Numbered from the stretch's first letter, positions 43,130 to 51,592 are shown. The stretch is DNA of 64,000 nucleotides from Verrucomicrobiia bacterium (GCA_030425485.1 JAUIAM010000016.1:1-64000), one strand, 5' to 3'. Numbers and translations are program-made. Notes: a model not told the origin generated them from the letters alone.

Positions 43130-45318
43130 TGACTTTCCGTTACACATCCAAAGGCACCTCTGAGGTGCCAAGCGATTTTCGGCAAGTGGCCGAGGGCGTT
43201 GTGGGGCCGGTGGATTGGACCGATGAGCATTCCGGATATTGTGCGTGCCCCGGTGCCCACAAGCACACCACGCCGAGCCGTGAACGCGATTGCCGGGTCT
43301 ATCTCGACTCCGACAACGGCTACGCTCCGACGATCCATTGCTTCCACGACAGTTGTAAGGAAGAGATCGCTGCCGCCAATTTCCGGCTGCGCTCCACCAT
43401 TGGCAAAGTCACGTTCCGGGTTGGCGATCATCATGACTTTTCCCGCCGTCAAAACGGTTTTGAAAGCGGGAAGCACCCCTTTGAAACCTTTCTGAAGGCG
43501 TGTTTTAAGGCGGATGATATCCTTTCGCTTGCGCCGGGCACCATGCCCGATGGGGAGACCCGGGCCATCCCCGAACACGGCGGGATCAACGTCTTTACCC
43601 GCGATGAGTGGCTGGAACGGGCGACTGCCAAGGGTGGCATCGAACGTCTGTTCTCTACGCGGCACGGCCTCTACATCCGGATCAATCCCGTCACCCCGAA
43701 ATCCAATGGCACGGATAAGGATGTGACCGCGTTCCGGCACACGCTGATCGAGAGCGACCGCATCCCCAAGGCCGAACAGGAACGTATTCTGCGCGACAGC
43801 GGGTTGCCCATCGCCGCGCTGATTGACTCGGGCGGGCACAGCATCCATGCCTGGGTGCGGGTGGAGGCGAAGTCCCGCGACGAATACCACGCCCGGCGTG
43901 AACGCCTGTGGCAATCGCTGCCCGAGGGATTCGTCATCGACAGTCAGAACCGCAACCCCTCACGCTTTTCGCGCTGCCCGGGCGGGCGGCGCGGGGATGC
44001 CGTCCAGCGTTTGCTCGCCGTCAACCTCGGTCCGCCATCCTTTGAGGTGTGGGAACGTGAGGGCGACGGACTGGGACTGGCCGAGCCCCTGCGGGTGTCT
44101 CAACTCGGGGACTACGATACCGGCAACGACCCCAACAACGTGCTGGGCAACCGCTGGCTGTGCCGGGGCGGGAGCTTGGTCATCGTCGGCCAGTCCGGCA
44201 TCGGCAAATCGTCCTTCTCCATGCAGCTCGCGGTCATGTGGGCGCTGGGCCTGCCGGTGTTCAACATCCGCCCCGTGCGCCCGCTCAAGAGCCTCATCAT
44301 TCAGGCCGAGAACGATATTGGCGACCTCGCGGAGATGTATCAGGGCGTGCGCGTCGGGATGGGACTGAACGACGGCCACCGCCCATTGCTGGAGGAGAAC
44401 ATCATCTTCTACCGCGATACCATTCACAGCGGGGCGGACTTTGCCAAAACCGCCGACGTGCTCATCCAGCGCCATCAGCCGGACCTCGTCTGGGGCGACC
44501 CGCTGCTCAACTACATTGGGGACGATGCCAGCCAGCAGAAGGTTATTTCCGAATTCTGCGGACGGCAGTTGAATCCGATTTCGGAGCGCACCGGCATCAT
44601 CTGGTGCTTCATGCACCACACCGGCAAGCCGCCATCCGACTCGAAGGCCCGTAGTCATTGGACCGGGTCGGACTATGCCTACAGCGGTCTCGGCTCGTCG
44701 GCGCTCACGAACTGGGCGCGGGAAGTCGCCGTGCTCATGCGGGCCAAGACGCCCGAGGGACAGCCGCCCACGTTCCGCTTTGAGCTATGCAAGCGCCGTC
44801 GCCGGGCCGGGATGACGGACACGCAGGGCAACACGACCGAGGCCATCTTCGTGCGCCACGGGCAGACCGGGATCTGTTGGCAGCAATGCGCTGAACCTGA
44901 CCAAGAAGAGTCGGCAGGGAAGTACACAGTCGGCGGCAAATCGCCGCTTGGAGGCCGTCCCAAGGCCGTTGCGCCTATCGTGGAATTCGAGCGCATGACC
45001 CGACTCACCCGTGAACGTGAGACGGTGCTCGCAGCCAAATACGACATCTCTACCTCCACGGTTCGCCGTCGTTGGCGCGAGTACCAACAAGCCGAGCGCG
45101 AGTCTCGTAACCAAGTCAAATCGGGCTGCTGTCAAAACTCGTCGTCAAAACCTCCTTCCTTTCGACAGCCGCTGTCAAAACCCTCTACTCCCCCCTTAAG
45201 GGGGAGTAGTAGGGGTATTTCTGACAGCAGGCAAAACCCTAACCCTTCCGTGACAGCGACGGGAGGTTTTGACAGCGGAGAAAAACCGGAAAGGCAGGTG
45301 GGCGATGAGCCGTGGTGA
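43129..45318 (+). CDS. Primase-helicase (AEP-like primase plus RepA/AAA_25 helicase)
   Basis: A 729-residue replication protein. The N-terminus holds a Cys/His cluster (YCACPGAHKHTT ... HCFHDSC). The middle has SGGHSIHAWVRVE and DSQNRNPSRFSRCPG, motifs of archaeo-eukaryotic-type primases in mobile elements. The C-terminal half has Walker A GQSGIGKSSFSMQ and IIQAENDIGDLAEM, a RecA-like hexameric helicase of the RepA type. The final 60 residues are low complexity and are encoded over a cluster of GCTGTCAAAAC repeats. It should initiate replication of the island. Confidence 0.82.
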   Translation: MTFRYTSKGTSEVPSDFRQVAEGVVGPVDWTDEHSGYCACPGAHKHTTPSRERDCRVYLDSDNGYAPTIHCFHDSCKEEIAAANFRLRSTIGKVTFRVGDHHDFSRRQNGFESGKHPFETFLKACFKADDILSLAPGTMPDGETRAIPEHGGINVFTRDEWLERATAKGGIERLFSTRHGLYIRINPVTPKSNGTDKDVTAFRHTLIESDRIPKAEQERILRDSGLPIAALIDSGGHSIHAWVRVEAKSRDEYHARRERLWQSLPEGFVIDSQNRNPSRFSRCPGGRRGDAVQRLLAVNLGPPSFEVWEREGDGLGLAEPLRVSQLGDYDTGNDPNNVLGNRWLCRGGSLVIVGQSGIGKSSFSMQLAVMWALGLPVFNIRPVRPLKSLIIQAENDIGDLAEMYQGVRVGMGLNDGHRPLLEENIIFYRDTIHSGADFAKTADVLIQRHQPDLVWGDPLLNYIGDDASQQKVISEFCGRQLNPISERTGIIWCFMHHTGKPPSDSKARSHWTGSDYAYSGLGSSALTNWAREVAVLMRAKTPEGQPPTFRFELCKRRRRAGMTDTQGNTTEAIFVRHGQTGICWQQCAEPDQEESAGKYTVGGKSPLGGRPKAVAPIVEFERMTRLTRERETVLAAKYDISTSTVRRRWREYQQAERESRNQVKSGCCQNSSSKPPSFRQPLSKPSTPPLRGSSRGISDSRQNPNPSVTATGGFDSGEKPERQVGDEPW
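45128..45276. repeat. Iteron-like cluster, candidate replication origin
   Basis: GCTGTCAAAAC occurs at 45128-45138 and 45171-45181, GTCGTCAAAAC at 45141-45151, and the inverse GTTTTGACAGC at 45266-45276. Extra GACAGC cores lie near 45163, 45232 and 45252. A strong palindrome around CCCCTTAAGGGG sits at about 45186-45208. The cluster lies inside the 3' end of the primase-helicase gene, a common place for a cis-acting origin in phages and satellites. Confidence 0.6.
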
Positions 45319-45826
45319 TTACGAAGATCGCCAACGTGAGCGCGACCGCGAGTATGCCGACGCCTGGGCCAAGCTCTCGCCCCGGGAGCGCAGGCAGCTC
45401 GCCAAGATGGGGATCACCGGACCGGACCTGCCCGTGTACCACACCGGCAAACACGATCAGGACACGCTGCTGGATCGCTGCGGTTCCCCTGTGGTTGCGA
45501 CGGTTGACGACGATGATGTCCATCGCCCTGAGACTGACTTCGGCATGGCCACGGTGGCCCGGCGGATCGTTGGTGAACTCCTTGCGCAGGACAACATCCG
45601 CTTGACCGCCGAATGCCTGGCCGTGGTGACCGGGGTGGCCTATGGCGGGAACTCCATGACCGACATCGCACGGAAGTATGGCGTTACCCGCGCTACCGTC
45701 AGCAAACGCTGCGTGGCGATCTCCGATGCGCTCGGCCTTCCTCCTTCGCGGGCTCAGCGCAAGTTGACAGCGCGTGCTGTTTATGAGCGAAGAGCACGAG
45801 ACTGCCATCATCGAGATGACCACTGA
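45305..45826 (+). CDS. Phage-type helix-turn-helix protein
   Basis: A 173-residue protein from the ATG at 45305, overlapping the primase end. Residues about 110-160 contain a clear helix-turn-helix: GNSMTDIARKYGVTRATVSKR. This resembles the sigma-like or late regulators found before terminase genes in phages. The N-terminal part is charged and helical. It overlaps the next gene by 44 bp. Confidence 0.65.
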   Translation: MSRGDYEDRQRERDREYADAWAKLSPRERRQLAKMGITGPDLPVYHTGKHDQDTLLDRCGSPVVATVDDDDVHRPETDFGMATVARRIVGELLAQDNIRLTAECLAVVTGVAYGGNSMTDIARKYGVTRATVSKRCVAISDALGLPPSRAQRKLTARAVYERRARDCHHRDDH

Positions 45827-46490
45827 ATCCTCCGCGTATCGCATCAGTCCTGTTGGCATCGAGTTCCTGCGTGAACTCGACCAGCAGGCCTGGTCCGAAC
45901 TGGGTGCCAAACTCGGGAAGGCCGGTCGTTCCATCGGCTTCCTGATTGGCGACTGGCTCAACTACGGCGAGGGCAAGGGAGAGTGGGGTAACGCCTACGA
46001 GAATGCCATGCGCATCACGGGTCTGGATAACCAGACGCTTCGCCACTACTCCTCGGTCTCGAAGAAGGTTCAATTGTGCATGCGCATGCACAATTTGAGT
46101 TTCTACCATCATCAGAAAGTCGCCTCACTGAAAACGGACGAGGAGAAACGCAAGTGGCTCCACATCGCATCGCAGGAGCGTGACAAGCAGGACGGCAAAC
46201 CGATGTCCGCCCGCCGACTGGCCAAGTCTATCCTTCTCGGACGCGTGGCCAAGGTTGAGGAAATGTCGGTCCCGCCGAATGATCGTGGCATTGACAATAT
46301 GAGTCCCCATGTAACGCGCATCGTCGTGCTGTGGGGAAAGCTCAAACGCTCCGGCTATCTCGGAAACACCTCCGTTGATGATATGCTCGATCTCATCGAT
46401 GAGCTTCAACCGGTGGTGGATATCGTTCAGGAACTGCATGAGGCGGTCTCCGAGGCAGGGGGTGGGTCAGCGGGGTCCCATATCGATTGA
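45783..46490 (+). CDS. Phage-type hypothetical protein
   Basis: A 235-residue protein from the ATG at 45783. The middle part (SIGFLIGDWLNYGEGKGEWG, then RHYSSVSKKVQ) is like proteins seen near replication genes of phages and plasmids, with a possible DNA-binding core. The C-terminal third is helical. Function unknown. A 389-bp gap with palindromes follows before the terminase small subunit. Confidence 0.6.
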   Translation: MSEEHETAIIEMTTESSAYRISPVGIEFLRELDQQAWSELGAKLGKAGRSIGFLIGDWLNYGEGKGEWGNAYENAMRITGLDNQTLRHYSSVSKKVQLCMRMHNLSFYHHQKVASLKTDEEKRKWLHIASQERDKQDGKPMSARRLAKSILLGRVAKVEEMSVPPNDRGIDNMSPHVTRIVVLWGKLKRSGYLGNTSVDDMLDLIDELQPVVDIVQELHEAVSEAGGGSAGSHID

Positions 46491-46879
46491 TGCGCGATGG
46501 GGTCCGCCACCAGCGCCCTCAAGTCGAGAGAGAGGACTATTTTTTCAAGTTACACTTTTGGCGAGCCCGTCGCTTTTCGTCAGCGCCCATAAGCCCGCAC
46601 CAGCAGTGGCCTGAGCGCCATTTTCCCCTGAAAATACCCCCGAAAAGACTGGAACATGGGGTGTCACATGTTCCGCCAAAGTTCCAGTTGGGTTCCACCT
46701 TTTCGCCGTCGTGGCGCGGTCGCTGAGTTCCATTTAAAAACAGCTTGAAGTGGGGGAGTGTCGCACCCCTTTCGCTCGCGATCCGTCGTTTTTCCGGAAA
46801 AATCCGAGGTGTCGGAAGGGCCCGAAAAGCGGGAGTCCCATTCAGAAATGCTCGATGCAGTTGACAACGGCTTTTGGGT
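46491..46879. other. Non-coding stretch before terS, with operator-like palindromes
   Basis: No convincing gene. GGAACATG (46651-46658) and CATGTTCC (46667-46674) form an 8-bp inverted repeat with an 8-nt spacer, like a repressor operator. TTTTTCCGGAAAAA (46789-46802) is a perfect 14-bp palindrome. These may control terS or mark a packaging site. Confidence 0.45.
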
Positions 46880-47497
46880 ATGGAAACCCAAAATAACGAT
46901 CTCACGTCCGACGCCGCTGAACGCATCATGGCGGCGGACTTCAAGAACATCGTCAAGAAAGTGCGCGAGGGCAAGACGCTCTCGCAGTCCGAACTGGCTC
47001 GCGTGCAAGCGCGTGCCTCCGGCGTGCGTGGCACATCGCTGACGGTTGCCGCCAACATGACCGAGTTGGCCTCCGTACTCGGGGTGGCCCGGCAGACACT
47101 CAACCGCTGGCGCAAGCTGGATGGAGCCCCTGCCCCCGCTGCCAACGGCACCCACTCGGTCATCGCGTGGCGGCAGTTCATGGCCACGAACGCGCTGGAG
47201 GGCGGCAGCGTTTCCACTGACATGGAGGCGCTCAAAGCCCGCAAGTTACTGGCCGAGATCGAAGACCGCGAACTGCGTCTGGCCGTCCGCAAAGATGAAT
47301 ACGCCCCGTTGGAAGAAGTGCGTTTGGAGTGGACGACGCAGGTAGGCAAAGCCATCGCCCTCATGCGGGCGAAGTTCGAGTCCGAACTGCCGCCGATCCT
47401 CTCCGGTCTTGATGCCATCGGTATCCAGCGCGAGTTGTCCGCCGCCATCGACGAGATCTGCACGACCCTCCATAACGGCGGGCGATGCACGCCTTAG
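46880..47497 (+). CDS. Phage terminase small subunit (Nu1-like)
   Basis: A 205-residue protein from the ATG at 46880. The helix-turn-helix TELASVLGVARQTLNRWRK near residues 60-80 and the following helical domain (DMEALKARKLLAEIEDRELR) match Nu1-type terminase small subunits, which choose the DNA to package. No large terminase, portal or capsid gene follows; the next gene is convergent. A lone small subunit is a mark of phage satellites, which use it to redirect a helper phage's packaging. Confidence 0.75.
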   Translation: METQNNDLTSDAAERIMAADFKNIVKKVREGKTLSQSELARVQARASGVRGTSLTVAANMTELASVLGVARQTLNRWRKLDGAPAPAANGTHSVIAWRQFMATNALEGGSVSTDMEALKARKLLAEIEDRELRLAVRKDEYAPLEEVRLEWTTQVGKAIALMRAKFESELPPILSGLDAIGIQRELSAAIDEICTTLHNGGRCTP

Positions 47498-47537
47498 CTG
47501 ACGGGCTGACACCTGCTTGATTGAATTTGCGAGACGA

Positions 47538-48566
47538 TTATTTCTCAGCGATCCTGACCCGGATTTCCCGGATCGTCAAACGCTGCTCCTGCAACTGGCG
47601 GATCAGACGAACGCGCTCGACCATCTCAGGGGCATACAACTGGTATTGGCTGGCGGTAACGGCGGCAACTTCCAGCAGTTCCTCCTTGGTCCAGTAGCGA
47701 AGTGTGGGTGTTGTTTCGCCGGTCAGCTTGGCCAACTGACCGATACGCAGATACCGGCTCTGGTCCTCGGCGGGTTCTTCCTCGGCGGACTCCCCGCTCA
47801 CGGCTTTGAGATAGATGTCCAACGAACGCTCAACGGCCTCTTGGACGATGGCGTAAAAGTTGTCTTTGCTGCCGCCCAACTGAGCCGTTTCCAGGGAATC
47901 GATGTAGCGCAGCCGGTCGCGTGTACGGATCAGGGCGGGCGGATAGCCATGCTGGAAAAGAATCAGGTTCATCAGCAAACGGGCCGTTCGTCCGTTGCCG
48001 TCCGAGAAGGGATGGATCGTGACCAGTTGGTAGTGGGCTTCGGCGGCCAGGGCGACCGGATGCAGCGTCTGGTTCGTGGTGATTTCCCGCATGAATGCCT
48101 CCATCAAATCGGGCACCTTGCGCGGATTGGGCAGGACGACTCTCGAACCTGAAATGCGCACCGGGATCGAGCGGTAGTGACCGGCATTGTTGTCGTCGAT
48201 CCCGCGCAGGATGGTGCCGTGGATATCCAGCAAGGCGGATTCGGTCAGGTCAGCGGTCCGGCACTGGGCCAGTTCCATGACGTGGCGCAGGGCATCGGCG
48301 TGGTTGGTCGCCTCCAGATGCTCGACCAGCGACTTTCCGCTCACCGTCAGCCCTTTTTCCACCACGACCGCCGTTTCCTTGCGCGTGAGCGTATTCCCCT
48401 CGATCGCATTACTGGTATAGGTCAATTCCACCAGAAACCACTGCTCCAGATTTTTGACCAGTGCCGGAGACAGGGGGCGATGCCCATCCAGTTGCGTTTT
48501 CTTTGCGGTCAGGTTTTTGAAATCCATGTCGAAACCGTAAAGTGACACTTTAAGGTTTTCAAGCAT
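47538..48566 (-). CDS. Fic-domain AMPylase fused to a MerR-like DNA-binding domain
   Basis: A 342-residue protein. The Fic core has the complete active site HPFSDGNGRTAR at 185-196, so it should transfer AMP (or another nucleotide) to proteins. The N-terminal inhibitory helix SNAIEGN at 52-58 matches the S-x-x-x-E-(G/N) motif of class II Fic proteins, meaning it is self-inhibited. From about 275 there is a MerR-like winged helix (RIGQLAKLTGETTPTLRYW ... RVRLIRQLQEQRLTI). The fusion suggests the enzyme also regulates transcription, perhaps its own. A start at 48527 (MDFKNL) is also possible. Confidence 0.88.
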   Translation of the reverse strand: MLENLKVSLYGFDMDFKNLTAKKTQLDGHRPLSPALVKNLEQWFLVELTYTSNAIEGNTLTRKETAVVVEKGLTVSGKSLVEHLEATNHADALRHVMELAQCRTADLTESALLDIHGTILRGIDDNNAGHYRSIPVRISGSRVVLPNPRKVPDLMEAFMREITTNQTLHPVALAAEAHYQLVTIHPFSDGNGRTARLLMNLILFQHGYPPALIRTRDRLRYIDSLETAQLGGSKDNFYAIVQEAVERSLDIYLKAVSGESAEEEPAEDQSRYLRIGQLAKLTGETTPTLRYWTKEELLEVAAVTASQYQLYAPEMVERVRLIRQLQEQRLTIREIRVRIAEK

Positions 48567-48723
48567 AAGCGTGTGGTGTCGCGTTGGAAGATTTCGGGGG
48601 GATGACGTGCCGCTAGTGGCATCGCGTCATGGTTAATTCGCCATCGAAGATAATTTCATAAGATGCTGAATATAAGTTGATTATATTGATATTGGGTCTT
48701 GATAGTCGTGCGGAATAGAGCGA

Positions 48724-49131
48724 ATGAATACGTCACTAGAACCACGCAACACAATGAATACCAACATGAAACAGAATTCCATCAACGGCCTGAATGCTAC
48801 ACCCGCCGCCGCCCCGACCGATGACAGCTGGGGTTTCTTCGGCACCATCGACATGAATGAACGCCTTGGGCTGAAAGAAACCATCGAAGCCTGGGACGCA
48901 GCCTTCGCGGTTTTCCGCAGCGCTCCGTGGCAGCCGACCGACATCGCGATCCGCAACTTCCTACGCAGCCGCTGGGGTCGCCACTTTGCCGACTCCACCA
49001 GCTTTTACGACGGTTCGCTCAAAAGCCGCATCCAGCAGGCTTCGGGCGAGAAGTGGGTCGCGCAGGAGTTCGCGAGCCTCGCCCGCCAAGGCTTCGACAC
49101 CGAACTTTTCGAAGGCGACGACATCGCCTGA
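48724..49131 (+). CDS. Island hypothetical protein
   Basis: A 135-residue protein. The first 35 residues are Asn/Thr/Ala-rich and probably disordered. The rest (GLKETIEAWDAAFAVFRSAP, SRWGRHFADSTSFYDG) looks like a folded small helical domain. The acidic end is FEGDDIA. No family is recognised. It is followed by another small gene after 38 bp on the same strand. Confidence 0.55.
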   Translation: MNTSLEPRNTMNTNMKQNSINGLNATPAAAPTDDSWGFFGTIDMNERLGLKETIEAWDAAFAVFRSAPWQPTDIAIRNFLRSRWGRHFADSTSFYDGSLKSRIQQASGEKWVAQEFASLARQGFDTELFEGDDIA

Positions 49132-49169
49132 AGACATCATCGCAAACCAACCACGACCCCATCAAGCTC

Positions 49170-49610
49170 ATGAACTGGACCACGAAAACCCTCAACAAAC
49201 GCGAAGTGCTCGTCAGCGGAGACTTCAGCATCATCCCCTGCAAAAACGGACGCCATCAGTTGCGCGAGTCCGGCAAGATGCGCGGGACCTTCACCGACGC
49301 GGACGCCGCCAAAGCGCATGCCGCCTTCATTATGGACCAGCGTAAGCCACCCGCCCCGAAGCCCGGCGGCAGTTCCTCCGTGCACGCGAAGATCCTCGGC
49401 TTCTCCGCCTGCGCGGCCCTGAAGGCGTTCGGGCGAGCCGGGGTCAAATACCCCGAGGCCGATGCCATCCTCAAGCGCCACGGCATCGAGATGTCCAAGG
49501 CCTCCGTAAGCGTTCAACTGGGCTTCGGGCGCAATGAGCACACCTGGCAGCGCCACGGCCAGCCCGCTCCGCTCACGCCAGAGCAACTCAAGGAACTGGC
49601 AGGGCGATAG
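49170..49610 (+). CDS. Island hypothetical protein
   Basis: A 146-residue protein starting with ATG at 49170. The N-terminal part has short strands (KREVLVSGDFSIIPCKNGRH); the middle is helical (ILGFSACAALKAFGRAGVKY). A longer upstream extension in the same frame overlaps the previous gene and is not supported. Function unknown. The minihairpin array begins 21 bp after its stop. Confidence 0.55.
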   Translation: MNWTTKTLNKREVLVSGDFSIIPCKNGRHQLRESGKMRGTFTDADAAKAHAAFIMDQRKPPAPKPGGSSSVHAKILGFSACAALKAFGRAGVKYPEADAILKRHGIEMSKASVSVQLGFGRNEHTWQRHGQPAPLTPEQLKELAGR

Positions 49611-49631
49611 CTGGTCCAGCCGGACTCCTGC

Positions 49632-49757
49632 ACCTGTGATGCGTTCGCATCACTGATGTCTCCGCTTGGGGCGGAGCCATGGTCATCTCCCCATGGCTTT
49701 GTTTCAGACAAAGCCATCAGTGATCCGAAGGATCACAGGTCAAGGACCTTGTCCTTG
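49632..49757. repeat. Minihairpin array 4 with terminal inverted repeat
   Basis: Six perfect or near-perfect palindromes in a row: 49636-49653 (GTGATGCG stem), 49660-49676 (CTCCGC stem), 49676-49697 (GCCATGG stem), 49694-49716 (TGGCTTTGT stem, 9 bp), 49720-49736 (GTGATCC-GAA-GGATCAC) and 49741-49757 (CAAGGAC-CTT-GTCCTTG). ACCTGTGAT at 49632-49640 and ATCACAGGT at 49732-49740 form an inverted repeat around the first five. Confidence 0.8.
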
Positions 49758-49830
49758 TCGGCACCGCCGATCACATCCGCCGTGTCCGTAAGCAGCGCGA
49801 AAAAGAGTCATAATTACCATCAACTCACTA

Positions 49831-49902
49831 CGGAAGGATGCCCATCCAGGGGGGCATCCTTCCGTGCCTGCTGAAGCAGGAGCCTTGCGGCTTAAGCCGC
49901 AA
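49831..49902. repeat. Minihairpin array 5
   Basis: A 12-bp stem CGGAAGGATGCC (49831-49842)/GGCATCCTTCCG (49853-49864) is followed by CCTGCT-GA-AGCAGG (49867-49880) and the perfect 18-bp palindrome TTGCGGCTTAAGCCGCAA (49885-49902). An outer CCTTGC/GCAAGG pair encloses the last one. Confidence 0.7.
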
Positions 49903-50158
49903 CTCTGGCAAGGAAACGTTGTCACGATTGTAGGTGTCATGTTCATTAGAAAACCTTAGAAAATCTATAATCATGGGGACACTTGGGACGCTTGTTTTAT
50001 ACTCCCGCGCACGTGCGCGGTGGTGGTAAATATACGGTAACGTATATACGCGAGAGTTTGCGTAAAGCGTCCCAAGTGTCCCTGGCGTGTTCGCCATTGG
50101 ATCGTGCGACGCTTGTTTCTCGTCAGCGGGAGAACCGAACTTAGCAAACTCCCCGCAA
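49903..50158. other. Intergenic stretch between array 5 and the D5-type primase
   Basis: No convincing gene. A small palindrome CGCGCACGTGCGCG lies near 50005-50018, and a GGGACACTTGGGACGCTT stretch at 49977-49994 is mirrored by an inverted copy near 50068-50083 (AAGCGTCCCAAGTGTCCC), which can form an 18-bp interrupted stem. Confidence 0.45.
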
Positions 50159-51592
50159 TCAATCGGGGGTAATGATACGCACGCCGTTGTAACCGCGAGC
50201 GGTGCGGCCTTCGCGTTCGATCTTGTGACTTCTGGCCGTGCCGAAGCACTCCAGCATGAGATCGGGCAATTGGCGCTCCACCTGACGCTGCGATTGGGCG
50301 TCCCAGCCTTTGCGCTCGCAGAAATCCCGATACGCTTTGACGAGTTCGTCCGTGGTGGCATCATGCATGACGTCGGCGGTTACGCAGGAGCGGACAAACG
50401 CCCGCACACTGTCGGACTCGGCCAGCAGGTCATCGACGCGCTGGATCTGCCGGTCGGTCAGTTGATAGTCACCGTGGACTTCCAACTCGCGTAAATAACG
50501 CTTCGCCCCTTCGAGCATCCAATTGAGGATACCCGGCCCTTCCTGTTCCAGCAGCTTTTGGCCAAAGTTCGCAATGCGTGTTTTGGGCTTGGGGAGCTCG
50601 TAGCGGATGACGAGCAAACGCCGTCGCCAGGCTTCGGCATCCCCGTCCAGTCGCACATGCAGGCGACTGTTGGCGGTGATCGCCACGTCGAAATTACCCC
50701 GCAGCCGCAGCACGTCATTGCCGCCCTTGCGCTCCGGACTGATCAGGTCGTTGCCGACCAGTTTCTTGAGCATGGAAGCACCGCGACGTTGGAGAAAATC
50801 CCCCGGCACGTCCTTGCCGGTGAGCAGCGTCTTACCGATGAAAAACTGTAACTCGAAGCGTTCGTGCAGATGCTCGGTACGCAGTTCGTGGATGTTGTCT
50901 TCGCCCACGATGTTCTCGATGACTTCGAGAAAGGTGGACTTGCCGCCACCGGCAGTGCCGGTCAGCAGCAGAATGCGTTGCGCTACGTTACCGCCTACCA
51001 GCAGACTTCCCGCCCAACGTTGCAGTAGGTCGATGTCATCGGGGCCGAGGGCCTGTGTCAGCAATTGCTCCACAAACACCGGGCATTGCGTCCCGGGAAT
51101 CCAATCAAGCGGACACTGATTGCGCGAATAGTAATCCGGGCCAAACGGGTGTAGCTCGGGCCGCTCTCCTTGAATGAACAGCATGCCGTTGCCCAAGTGG
51201 ATAACATCGCGCCGCATCTGAAAGGTGCCGATACGTTCGACGTGCCCACGCAGCAATTCAGTCAGTGATGAAAGCAGCGCATGGGTGCGCATGAAGTGAA
51301 TGCCGGGCAAGCGCATCAGGTCGGCAAAGGCCTTCAGGTCTCGCGAGAATTGCTCCTTAATGCTGTACTCGCTTTGCTTGCGCCAGAGGCCGCGAGCCTC
51401 CTCATAGGCGTAGAACGCCTTCTCGGCAGGATCGTGTAGGGTCAAGTGTTCGACCGCATACTGAGCAACAAAGAAAGCATGGTTGAGGCGGATCGCTCCC
51501 TTTTCACTGATCTCAAGCGGTTCCCCATACTCACGCACCAGATCGTGGTATGTGTCTTCGATGGGTAGGGAACCCCGTGCCTTATTGCTCAT
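50159..51592 (-). CDS. P4/D5-type phage primase-helicase (SF3 helicase)
   Basis: A 477-residue protein from the ATG at 51592 (MSNKARGSLP). A D5_N-like region is followed by a superfamily 3 helicase: Walker A GTAGGGKSTF, the B region LLTGKDVPGDF, and sensor ITANSRLHVRLDGDAEAWRR. The C-terminal region is a winged-helix type. Similar proteins replicate phage P4 and many satellites. A longer start at 51670 would overlap the upstream gene more. It overlaps that gene by 11 bp, forming an alpA-X-primase operon. Confidence 0.88.
   Translation of the reverse strand: MSNKARGSLPIEDTYHDLVREYGEPLEISEKGAIRLNHAFFVAQYAVEHLTLHDPAEKAFYAYEEARGLWRKQSEYSIKEQFSRDLKAFADLMRLPGIHFMRTHALLSSLTELLRGHVERIGTFQMRRDVIHLGNGMLFIQGERPELHPFGPDYYSRNQCPLDWIPGTQCPVFVEQLLTQALGPDDIDLLQRWAGSLLVGGNVAQRILLLTGTAGGGKSTFLEVIENIVGEDNIHELRTEHLHERFELQFFIGKTLLTGKDVPGDFLQRRGASMLKKLVGNDLISPERKGGNDVLRLRGNFDVAITANSRLHVRLDGDAEAWRRRLLVIRYELPKPKTRIANFGQKLLEQEGPGILNWMLEGAKRYLRELEVHGDYQLTDRQIQRVDDLLAESDSVRAFVRSCVTADVMHDATTDELVKAYRDFCERKGWDAQSQRQVERQLPDLMLECFGTARSHKIEREGRTARGYNGVRIITPD

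Noticed and set aside
46537-47490. 317-codon minus-strand frame over the terminase small subunit
   Set aside because: The Ser/Arg/Ala-rich translation has no domain, while the plus strand has a clear helix-turn-helix protein with good codon use.
49632-49902. CRISPR array
   Set aside because: The hairpins differ from each other in sequence and there are no constant repeats with regular spacers; no cas genes are in the window.
49828-50364. 178-codon minus-strand frame over array 5 and the end of the D5 primase gene
   Set aside because: Much of it is read from hairpin DNA and from the primase gene in another frame; composition is not protein-like.
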